NCBI GenBank assembly: GCA_009885445.1
Contig: VFKQ01000012.1
Span: 1 to 5,564 of the forward strand
Reading direction: 5' to 3'
From: Anaerolineaceae bacterium
GTDB lineage: Bacteria; Chloroflexota; Anaerolineae; Anaerolineales; Villigracilaceae
Length of the DNA stretch: 5,564 nt
Shown: positions 1 to 4,660 of the stretch, in pieces
How positions within the stretch are numbered: position 1 is the stretch's first letter
How the letters are laid out: every line of letters starts with the position of its first letter
Position numbers and translations under genes: made by a program
Notes under the pieces: generated by a model
Told to the model about the DNA's origin: nothing
What the model saw: only the letters and a program-made list of their open reading frames with translations
Database searches by the model: none

Positions 1-1
1 G

Positions 2-172
2 GGTCCGCTCGCGCTGGCGGATTTGATCGGGCTGGATGTGGTGTTGTTCATCATGGAGATTCTGCAACGCGATTTGGGCGAAGATAAATATCGTCCCGCG
101 TATTTGTTGCGCAAGATGGTGGACGCGGGCCATTTGGGACGCAAGACGGGCAGAGGGTTTTATCGATATTAA
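2..172 (+). CDS. 3-hydroxyacyl-CoA (3-hydroxybutyryl-CoA) dehydrogenase, C-terminal end only
   Basis: Only the last 56 codons are present; the 5' end lies before the window. The reading frame starts at base 2 and ends with TAA at 170-172. Seen: the peptide opens GPLALADLIGLDV, continues with an RPAYLLRKMVDAG stretch and ends LGRKTGRGFYRY. Known: this is the signature of the C-terminal helical domain of NAD-dependent 3-hydroxyacyl-CoA dehydrogenases. GP.xLaDliGLD packs against the substrate site, and the terminal GrKtGrGFY.Y is nearly invariant in the short, stand-alone 3-hydroxybutyryl-CoA dehydrogenases (Hbd/PaaH type). The enzyme oxidises or forms 3-hydroxyacyl-CoA in beta-oxidation, butyrate or polyhydroxybutyrate metabolism in the cytoplasm. 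The catalytic His/Glu and the NAD-binding Rossmann fold are upstream and cannot be checked. Because it ends right after GFYRY with no hydratase domain, I favour the stand-alone form. A REP-like palindrome begins 10 bases after the stop. Confidence 0.9.
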   Translation, partial: GPLALADLIGLDVVLFIMEILQRDLGEDKYRPAYLLRKMVDAGHLGRKTGRGFYRY

Positions 173-181
173 TTTGACGTA

Positions 182-204
182 GGGGCGCAACATTGTTGCG
201 CCCC
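182..204. repeat. REP-like palindrome downstream of the dehydrogenase gene
   Basis: Arms GGGGCGCAA and TTGCGCCCC are perfect complements around a 5-nt CATTG centre. The element lies between the dehydrogenase stop codon and the transposase remnant. It has the same outer design, GGG(G/A)CG...CG(C/T)CCC with a different core, as palindromes at 533-557 and 5061-5080, so I read all three as one REP-like family. It could also act as a transcription terminator or 3' mRNA stabiliser for the dehydrogenase transcript, but no T-tract follows the hairpin (next bases ATGTGAATA), so an intrinsic terminator is less likely. Confidence 0.75.
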
Positions 205-225
205 ATGTGAATAACGGTGCCGGAC

Positions 226-805
226 ATGGCAAATAATCCACATCCAAAATACGACCCGCAAATACATCACCGCAGATCAACCCGCTTGCACGGCTACGAT
301 TATTCGCAGGCGGGCGTTTATTTTGTAACCATCGTCACACAGGGACGTACGTCTTTGTTTGGTGAAGTGATTGACCGGGAAATGATTTTGAATGAATTAG
401 GCAAAATTGCGGACGAGTGTTGGCACGCTATTCCCGAACATTTTTCGTTTGTCGAATTGGGTGTGCATGTGATTATGCCGAATCATGCGCATGGGATTAT
501 TGCGATTCGCGATGTGGTTGATGGTAACGATAAGGGACGCAGCAGTGCTGCGTCCCTACGAAAACAATGCGCACAAAATAAATGTCAAACCCGGTTCGTT
601 GGGTGCAATTGTGCGTTCATATAAATCCGCCGTATCCTATCGAATCAATAAGGAACACAATTTGAAAAGTATCTGGCAGGCAAACTACTACGAGCACATT
701 GTTCGCAACGCCGGAGATGCAAATCGTATTCATCTTTATATCGAATCCAACCCTGCTCAATGGGCGACTGACAATGAAAATCCAAATGCGAAAGCTGACC
801 ACTGA
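226..805 (+). pseudogene. REP-associated tyrosine transposase (RAYT, Y1_Tnp/IS200-like HUH family), frameshifted
   Basis: The N-terminal half reads in frame 1 from ATG 226 (a GTG at 217 is also possible). It contains HHRRSTRLHGYDYSQAGVYF and the metal-binding HUH motif as MPN-H87-A-H89 (bases 484-492). After about base 530 the homology moves to frame 2: SLGAIVRSYKSAV, then WQANYYEHIVR with the catalytic tyrosine candidates at 686-691, then NRIHLYIESNPAQW, ending at TGA 803-805. Known: RAYTs are single-copy Y1 transposases that cut single-stranded DNA and are associated with REP palindromes. The 580 nt are one base out of frame, and a 25-nt palindrome (533-557) sits exactly where the frames change. 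Removing 28 nt there would leave 183 codons plus stop, a normal RAYT length. Both halves keep their key residues, so inactivation looks recent. A single-base sequencing error is an alternative. No convincing Shine-Dalgarno precedes it. Confidence 0.85.
533..557. repeat. REP-like palindrome inside the RAYT gene
   Basis: The arms AGGGACGCAGCA (533-544) and TGCTGCGTCCCT (546-557) are perfect 12-bp complements around a single G. The right flank TAC gives the ending CGTCCCTAC, which is identical to the right end of the palindrome at 5061-5080. It occupies the variable segment of the transposase between the HUH motif and the tyrosine motif, at the point where the reading frame is lost. Confidence 0.8.
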
Positions 806-2386
806 ATGTTGAAAGCTTCTTACGACTACATAATCATCGGCTCCGGCTTCGGCGGCTCGGTCTCTGCGATGCGGCTCAGCGAGAAGGGCTACTCGGTGCT
901 CGTGCTCGAGAAGGGCAAGCGCTACGCAGACGCGGACTTTGCCAAAACGAACTGGCAGTTTTGGAAATATCTGTGGCTTCCGGCTGTCCGCGCGCATGGG
1001 ATTCTCCAAGTCAGCGTTTTGAAGGGACTGATGGTCTTTCACGGCGTGGGCGTGGGCGGCGGAAGTCTTGGGTATGCCAACGTGCTCGAAGTGCCCGCGC
1101 CTGAAACGCTGGCAACGCCCGCATGGAATCAACCGTTTGCCTGGGGCGAGGTCTTGCTTCCGCATTTTGTGACGGCGCAGAAAATGCTCGGCGTGGCGCG
1201 CAACCCCAAACTGTGGAAAGCGGACGAAGTCCTGCGCGAAATGGCCGAAGCGCGCGACATGGGCTGGTCATTTCGCTCGACGGAGGTGGGCGTCTACTTT
1301 GGCGAACCCGGCCAGAGCGCGGACGATCCGTTCTTCGGCGGGGCTGGACCGGCCCGCGCGGGGTGCATCCAATGTGGCGCGTGCATGGTCGGATGCCGTC
1401 ATAATGCAAAAAATACTTTGCCCAAAAATTATTTGTACTTCGCCGAAAAAAATGGTGCGCAAGTTTTGGCCGAAACCGAAGTGACCGATGTGCGCCCCGT
1501 GGACGGCGGCTACGAAGTGACGTATCGCAGTTCCACGTCGCCGATAAAAATTTCGCGCAAGGTGCGCGCGAAGCATGTTATTTTTTCTGCGGGTGTGATG
1601 GGCACGATGAAACTTTTGTTGAACTTGCGCGATGTGAAAAAATCATTGCCGAAAATTTCGTCGAAGCTGGGCACGTTGGTGCGCACGAATTCTGAAGCCC
1701 TGCTCGGCTCGCTGGCGCGCACGGACGCGGTGAATTATTCTGAAGGAATTTCAATCACGTCCATTTACAATCAGGATGCAATCACGCGCGTGGAGCCGGT
1801 GCGCTACCCGGCGGGTTCGAGCCTGATGCGTTATCTGGCCGCGCCGTTGTTGGATACTTCAGTGAATGTGCCGAAACGGATTTTGAAATTCATCGGCTGG
1901 ATTTTTTCGCACCCCATTGATTTTGCAAAAGCGATGTTCTTCGGCGGCTGGGCGCGCAACTCGACGATTCTGCTGGTGATGCAGAGCACGGATAATCGCA
2001 TGCGCCTGCGCGCGGGACGCAGTGTTTACACATTTTTTCGGCACGGCATGCTTGCAGAAAGAGAACCCGGCTATGAGATTAAAGCCGAAGTGCCCGGCTC
2101 GCACGAGTTGGCTCGCGAGTTTGCGCGTAAGACGAACGGCATCGCGCTCGGCTCGCTGGGTGAAAATTTATTGGGCCTGCCGACGACGGCGCACATCCTC
2201 GGCGGCGCGCCGATGGGACGGGATGCCGAAGAGGGCGTGGTGAACGAGAATTTTGAAATCCATAATTATCCCGGGCTGTTTATTGTGGACGGTTCGATCG
2301 TACCCGCCAACCTGGGAGTCAATCCGTCGTTGACCATCACGGCGCTGGCGGAATATGCGATGAGCAAGGTGAATAAAAAAATCTAA
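806..2386 (+). CDS. GMC-family FAD-dependent oxidoreductase (cholesterol oxidase-like) with four-cysteine cluster
   Basis: This 526-residue cytoplasmic flavoprotein probably oxidises an alcohol, sterol or sugar-type CH-OH group; the substrate cannot be told. The N-terminal FAD fold shows YIIIGSGFGGS (G12, G14, G17) with E35 at the end of the second strand for the ribose. HGVGVGGGSLGYANV near residues 75-90 is the second flavin-contact segment. Residues 187-197 read C-IQ-C-GA-C-MVG-C, a CxxCxxCxxxC pattern I recall from cholesterol-oxidase-like bacterial GMC proteins (COG2303); it is ferredoxin-like but lacks the usual proline after the last Cys. The C-terminal GMC domain has AH463-ILGGAPMG and VN506-PSLTITALAEYA, matching the catalytic His/Asn pair of the family, plus the YPGLFIVDGS flavin motif. 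ATG 806 is the first possible start, because the codon before it is the in-frame TGA of the RAYT remnant. No Shine-Dalgarno is visible. No signal peptide. Confidence 0.88.
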   Translation: MLKASYDYIIIGSGFGGSVSAMRLSEKGYSVLVLEKGKRYADADFAKTNWQFWKYLWLPAVRAHGILQVSVLKGLMVFHGVGVGGGSLGYANVLEVPAPETLATPAWNQPFAWGEVLLPHFVTAQKMLGVARNPKLWKADEVLREMAEARDMGWSFRSTEVGVYFGEPGQSADDPFFGGAGPARAGCIQCGACMVGCRHNAKNTLPKNYLYFAEKNGAQVLAETEVTDVRPVDGGYEVTYRSSTSPIKISRKVRAKHVIFSAGVMGTMKLLLNLRDVKKSLPKISSKLGTLVRTNSEALLGSLARTDAVNYSEGISITSIYNQDAITRVEPVRYPAGSSLMRYLAAPLLDTSVNVPKRILKFIGWIFSHPIDFAKAMFFGGWARNSTILLVMQSTDNRMRLRAGRSVYTFFRHGMLAEREPGYEIKAEVPGSHELAREFARKTNGIALGSLGENLLGLPTTAHILGGAPMGRDAEEGVVNENFEIHNYPGLFIVDGSIVPANLGVNPSLTITALAEYAMSKVNKKI

Positions 2387-2456
2387 ACACAAAGGACACG
2401 AAGTACACGAAGGAATCCGAATGGATTTCCTTTGTGACACTTTGTGCCCTTCGTGG
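2386..2456. repeat. Tail-to-tail pair of dispersed 'aacacgaaggacac' repeats forming a long hairpin
   Basis: The forward copy (2386-2416) is a variant of the repeat at 4626-4656: aacac(a)aaggacac(g)aag..cac(g)aaggaa. The reverse copy lies at about 2423-2456, and its complement reads cacgaagggcacaaag...cacaaaggaaatcc. The centre GGAATCC-GAAT-GGATTTCC closes the hairpin with a 4-nt loop and one bulged base. It fills the gap between the GMC stop codon, whose last base it shares, and kynureninase, so it may terminate or protect the upstream mRNA. There is no T-tract. The last bases before kynureninase, AAGGA (2461-2465), lie just outside the reverse copy. Confidence 0.65.
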
Positions 2457-2468
2457 TAAAAAGGAATT

Positions 2469-3779
2469 ATGCAAAACTTCAACCTCTCCCGCAACTACGC
2501 AACACAACTTGACTTCCAAGACGAACTCGCCTCCTTCCGCGAGCAATTCGTCATTGACGACCCCGACCTGCTTTACATGGACGGCAACTCGCTGGGCCGC
2601 CTCAGCAAAGCGTCGCAAACGCGCGTGCGCGAAGTGCTCGATGACGAATGGGGCCGCGACTTGATCAACGGCTGGAATAAAAATGGCTGGTGGGACGCGC
2701 CGCTTCGCATCGGCGAAAAAATCGCGGCGCTCGTTGGCGCGGCGCAGGGGCAGGTGCTCGTCAGCGACCAGACCTCCGTCAACTTATTTAAACTGGCCGC
2801 CTCGGCGCTTGCGTTGCGCGCGGGGCGCAAACAAATCGTCAGCGACGCGTATAATTTTCCCTCCGATCTTTATGTTTTGCAAGGCCTCGCGAATTTGCTT
2901 TCTCCCTCCCCCCTTCAGGGGGAGGGCCGGGTAGGGGGTCGGGCTTACGAACTCGTCACTTTTGGTTCGCGTGACGGCATCACGCCCGACCTCGACGAAC
3001 TCGAGTCACTCATCACCGAAGACACCGCGCTGGTTGAACTTTCACACGTCACTTTCAAAAGCGGCTACCTCTTCGACATGCAAAAAATCACCGAGATGGT
3101 GCATCGCAAAGGCGCTCTCGTGTTGTGGGACTTGTGCCACTCCATCGGCGCTACCCCCGTCGCGCTTGACGATTGCAACGCCGACTTCGCCATCGGTTGC
3201 ACCTACAAATATCTCAACGGCGGCCCCGGCGCGCCCGCCATGTTATACGTCAACAAAAAACATCAGGCCGACGCCTCCTCGCCCATCTGGGGTTGGTGGG
3301 GACAAAGCGACCCGTTCGCCTTCAATGTGGATTATCAACCCGCCGACGGAGTCGCCCGTTTTGCGACTGGCACTGCGCCGATGCTTTCACTGCTCGCGAT
3401 GGAGTCCGCGCTCGGGCCCGCGCTCGAAGCGGGTTTGCCCCGCTTGCGCTCCAAGAGTCTTCAGCTGAGTGAATATTTAATTCGTCTCAGCGACGAGATT
3501 CTCGCCCCGCTCGGGTTCTCGCTCGGCTCGCCGCGCGATGCCACTGTCCGCGGCTCGCACGTCAGCTTGCGCCACGCGGACGCGTACCGCATCAATCGCG
3601 CGCTGATCGAGGAGATGAAAGTCATCCCCGATTTCCGCGCACCCGACAACATTCGTTTGGGGCTGGCTCCGCTCTATACAACTTTTGCAGAAGTGTGGGA
3701 AACTGTGGAGCGTATGAGGATTGTGATGGTTGAAAAGCGTTATGAGAAATATTCCGGTCAGCGTTTGAAGGTGACGTAA
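2469..3779 (+). CDS. kynU: Kynureninase (EC 3.7.1.3)
   Basis: This cytoplasmic PLP enzyme cleaves L-kynurenine to anthranilate and L-alanine (or 3-hydroxykynurenine to 3-hydroxyanthranilate) in tryptophan catabolism. Seen: N-terminal LLYMDGNSLGRLS, then WGRDLINGWNKNGWWDAPLRIGEKIA; SDQTSVNLFK (PLP phosphate region); LWD221-LC-H224-SIGA; CTY246-K247-YLNGGPGAPA with the Schiff-base lysine K247; then WGWW around residue 276. The D221/H224/Y246/K247 spacing equals the D250/H253/Y275/K276 spacing I recall for human kynureninase. The protein is 436 residues, slightly long, because residues 145-158 (SPSPLQGEGRVGGR) are an in-frame repeat insertion. AAGGA sits only 3 nt before ATG 2469. No other kynurenine-pathway gene (tryptophan dioxygenase, kynurenine formamidase or monooxygenase) is in the window. 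Sampled lines are C-richer than G on the coding strand, unlike the neighbouring genes. Confidence 0.95.
   Translation: MQNFNLSRNYATQLDFQDELASFREQFVIDDPDLLYMDGNSLGRLSKASQTRVREVLDDEWGRDLINGWNKNGWWDAPLRIGEKIAALVGAAQGQVLVSDQTSVNLFKLAASALALRAGRKQIVSDAYNFPSDLYVLQGLANLLSPSPLQGEGRVGGRAYELVTFGSRDGITPDLDELESLITEDTALVELSHVTFKSGYLFDMQKITEMVHRKGALVLWDLCHSIGATPVALDDCNADFAIGCTYKYLNGGPGAPAMLYVNKKHQADASSPIWGWWGQSDPFAFNVDYQPADGVARFATGTAPMLSLLAMESALGPALEAGLPRLRSKSLQLSEYLIRLSDEILAPLGFSLGSPRDATVRGSHVSLRHADAYRINRALIEEMKVIPDFRAPDNIRLGLAPLYTTFAEVWETVERMRIVMVEKRYEKYSGQRLKVT
2901..2942. repeat. Palindromic repeat inserted in frame in kynureninase
   Basis: The core hairpin has arms CCCTCCCCC (2904-2912) and GGGGGAGGG (2918-2926) around CTTCA, followed by CCGGGTAGGGGGTCGG. 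It encodes residues 145-158, SPSPLQGEGRVGGR, between LQGLANLL and AYELVTF. Homologous kynureninases, as I remember them, pass from this helix to the next strand through a few residues such as GDG. The same C/G-rich hairpin and its 'SPLQGEGRVG' translation are familiar as a dispersed repeat in many bacterial genomes. The 42 nt are a multiple of three and add no stop codon. Confidence 0.8.
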
Positions 3780-3827
3780 CACCTGTCATTGCGAGGAGCC
3801 GCGAGCCTTAAACGGCGAGTGTGGCGA

Positions 3828-3863
3828 CGAAGCAATCTCCGGTTCAACGCGGGGATTGCTTCG
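3828..3863. repeat. Internal hairpin of the composite element
   Basis: The arms CGAAGCAATCTCC (3828-3840) and GGGGATTGCTTCG (3851-3863) pair over 13 positions with one G-T wobble and a 10-nt loop GGTTCAACGC. This is the GACGAAGCAATC module usually found in the middle of the 'GTCATTGCGAGG' repeats. Confidence 0.75.
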
Positions 3864-3868
3864 GGCGG

Positions 3869-3912
3869 GGTCTCGATACAGGCGAGAAGAGCACTCGCCC
3901 TACTCGACCACC
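3869..3912. repeat. Second repeat type ('GGTCTCGATAC...TACTCGACCACC') inside the composite element
   Basis: GGTCTCGATAC and TACTCGACCACC form imperfect outer arms around a perfect 6-bp inner stem, GGCGAG (3881-3886) and CTCGCC (3894-3899). This ggtctcgatac/ctcgacc pairing is familiar as an independent dispersed repeat. It occupies the right half of the outer element, where the mirror of the left half would be expected. Confidence 0.6.
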
Positions 3913-3923
3913 AGCCCTCGCAA

Positions 3924-3950
3924 CACTTGCACCTGGCGCAAGTGCAGGTG
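3924..3950. repeat. 27-nt palindrome splitting the right arm of the composite element
   Basis: CACTTGCACCT and AAGTGCAGGTG form a near-perfect hairpin (one A-C mismatch, one G-T wobble) around GGCGC. It lies exactly between CCTCGCAA and TGACAGG, which would otherwise be contiguous and complementary to the intact left arm CCTGTCATTGCGAGG. Confidence 0.7.
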
Positions 3951-3965
3951 TGACAGGACTTAAAA

Positions 3966-3971
3966 AAGGAG
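3966..3971 (+). promoter_or_regulatory. Shine-Dalgarno of the SIMPL gene
   Basis: AAGGAG with a 6-nt spacer before ATG 3978 fixes this start. It is the clearest ribosome binding site in the window and begins 8 nt after the end of the composite repeat. Confidence 0.85.
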
Positions 3972-3977
3972 CACAAC

Positions 3978-4616
3978 ATGGACTCAAAACCCGATAGCAT
4001 TCACGTCAGCGCGATTGTGCGCGAGGAGATTCGCGCCACGCATGCAGATTTATTCGTCACGGTGCGCGGATCGTCGCTGGTCAGTGGCAATGAGGCGCTG
4101 AAGAAAGCCAAAGAGGTCAGCGCGTTCGTCGACGAGCTAACCCGCTTCGGGCTGGGGCAGGAGCGCGTCCACTTGCAGGGCGTGCAGGTCGAGACGTCGA
4201 GCGGAGTCCTGTTGAAGTCGTCGAGCGCGATTTATCGTCTGCGCATCCGCTGTGAAAGCGTGGACCAAATTCCGGCGCTGTTGGATATTATCGCGACGCA
4301 GAAAAACGCGGCGCTCGAACGCATGGACTGGAAGTATGACGAGGAGCCGCTGCGCGCGCGTGGGCTGGACGCGGCGATTGAGTCGGCGAAGATGAAGGCT
4401 GAAAAAATTGCGGCGGCGCTGGGCGTGAAATTGCTGGGCGTGTATCAGTTCAATGAAAATACGTTTGACGAGGAAGCGCAGATGTTTCAGCCGCAAATGA
4501 TGAAGACCATGCGCGGTGGCGCGGAAAGCGACGCGCCGAGTTTGGGCATGGATATTCAACACAGCAAGACAGTGCAGGTGAATGTGGATGTTGAGTATCG
4601 GGTGTCGGGATTTTAG
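3978..4616 (+). CDS. SIMPL domain (DUF541) protein, no signal peptide
   Basis: This 212-residue protein matches the SIMPL/DUF541 fold through most of its length. Seen: SIHVSAIVREEIRATHADLFVTVRGSS (first strands), a helix with GNEALKKAKEVSAFVDELTRFGL, then the pattern VQVETSSGVLLKSSSAIYRLRIRCESVDQIPALLDII, then LDAAIESAKMKAEKIAAALGVKLLGVYQFNE, and a final strand TVQVNVDVEYRVSGF. Known: family members include bacterial YggE and Brucella BP26, mostly exported and linked to oxidative stress or of unknown role; some BP26-type proteins form channel-like oligomers. Here the N-terminus is polar (MDSKPDSIHV) with no hydrophobic stretch or lipobox, so it is probably cytoplasmic. A Met-rich acidic insert (EEAQMFQPQMMKTMRGG) precedes the last strands. 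The precise function is unknown. It is followed after 44 nt by the pseudouridine synthase. Confidence 0.82.
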   Translation: MDSKPDSIHVSAIVREEIRATHADLFVTVRGSSLVSGNEALKKAKEVSAFVDELTRFGLGQERVHLQGVQVETSSGVLLKSSSAIYRLRIRCESVDQIPALLDIIATQKNAALERMDWKYDEEPLRARGLDAAIESAKMKAEKIAAALGVKLLGVYQFNENTFDEEAQMFQPQMMKTMRGGAESDAPSLGMDIQHSKTVQVNVDVEYRVSGF

Positions 4617-4620
4617 AATA

Positions 4621-4656
4621 CTTTTAACACGAAGGACACAAAGGGCACAAAGGAAA
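4621..4656 (+). repeat. 36-nt dispersed direct repeat, copy 1
   Basis: It starts CTTTTAACACGAAGGACACA and ends AAGGGCACAAAGGAAA. It matches 5320-5355 at 35 of 36 positions, and a diverged forward copy lies at 2386-2416. It has an internal near-tandem rhythm of (c)acraagg units. It lies between the SIMPL and pseudouridine synthase genes, starting 5 nt after the stop. Confidence 0.9.
4650..4654 (+). promoter_or_regulatory. Shine-Dalgarno of the pseudouridine synthase, inside the dispersed repeat
   Basis: AAGGA at the end of the repeat stands 6 nt before GTG 4661. This supports the GTG start, which also gives the family-typical N-terminus (MKILFSDENVIVVDKPAGLS). The site is part of the repeat, not of unique sequence. 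Confidence 0.7.
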
Positions 4657-4660
4657 TCAA

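Larger units (their letters stand above)
3782..3957. mobile_element. Composite MITE-like inverted-repeat element between kynU and the SIMPL gene
   Basis: The left end CCTGTCATTGCGAGG (3782-3796) is complementary to CCTCGCAA (3916-3923) plus TGACAGG (3951-3957); the right arm is split by a 27-nt palindrome. Inside are a hairpin at 3828-3863 and a second repeat type at 3869-3912. The 'GTCATTGCGAGGAG...GACGAAGCAATC' theme is a well-known non-coding dispersed repeat in many bacteria. I see no open reading frame with a recognisable product, so it would be a non-autonomous element. It begins 2 nt after the kynureninase stop and fills nearly the whole 198-nt gap, so it could also form the 3' end of that mRNA. 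Confidence 0.7.

Noticed and set aside
182..204. Intrinsic terminator of the dehydrogenase gene
   Set aside because: The hairpin is strong but is followed by ATGTGAATA rather than a T-tract, and its design matches the palindromes found inside genes.
520..600. Programmed ribosomal frameshift in the transposase
   Set aside because: No slippery heptamer with a downstream structure suited to the needed shift is apparent, RAYTs are not known to use frameshifting, and the palindrome itself explains the frame change.
485..805. Independent small gene starting at 485
   Set aside because: Its first part overlaps the HUH region in the wrong frame and is unlike any protein; only the part after about base 590 shows RAYT homology, so it is the 3' half of the broken transposase.
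617..1165. Reverse-strand open frame of 182 codons spanning the RAYT/GMC junction
   Set aside because: It crosses two unrelated + strand coding regions and has no recognisable motif, so it is an accidental open frame.
1011..1409. Long reverse-strand open frame within the GMC gene
   Set aside because: It is a Pro/Arg/Ala-rich shadow typical of the antisense of GC-rich coding sequence, has no recognisable domain and lies wholly within a confidently assigned gene.
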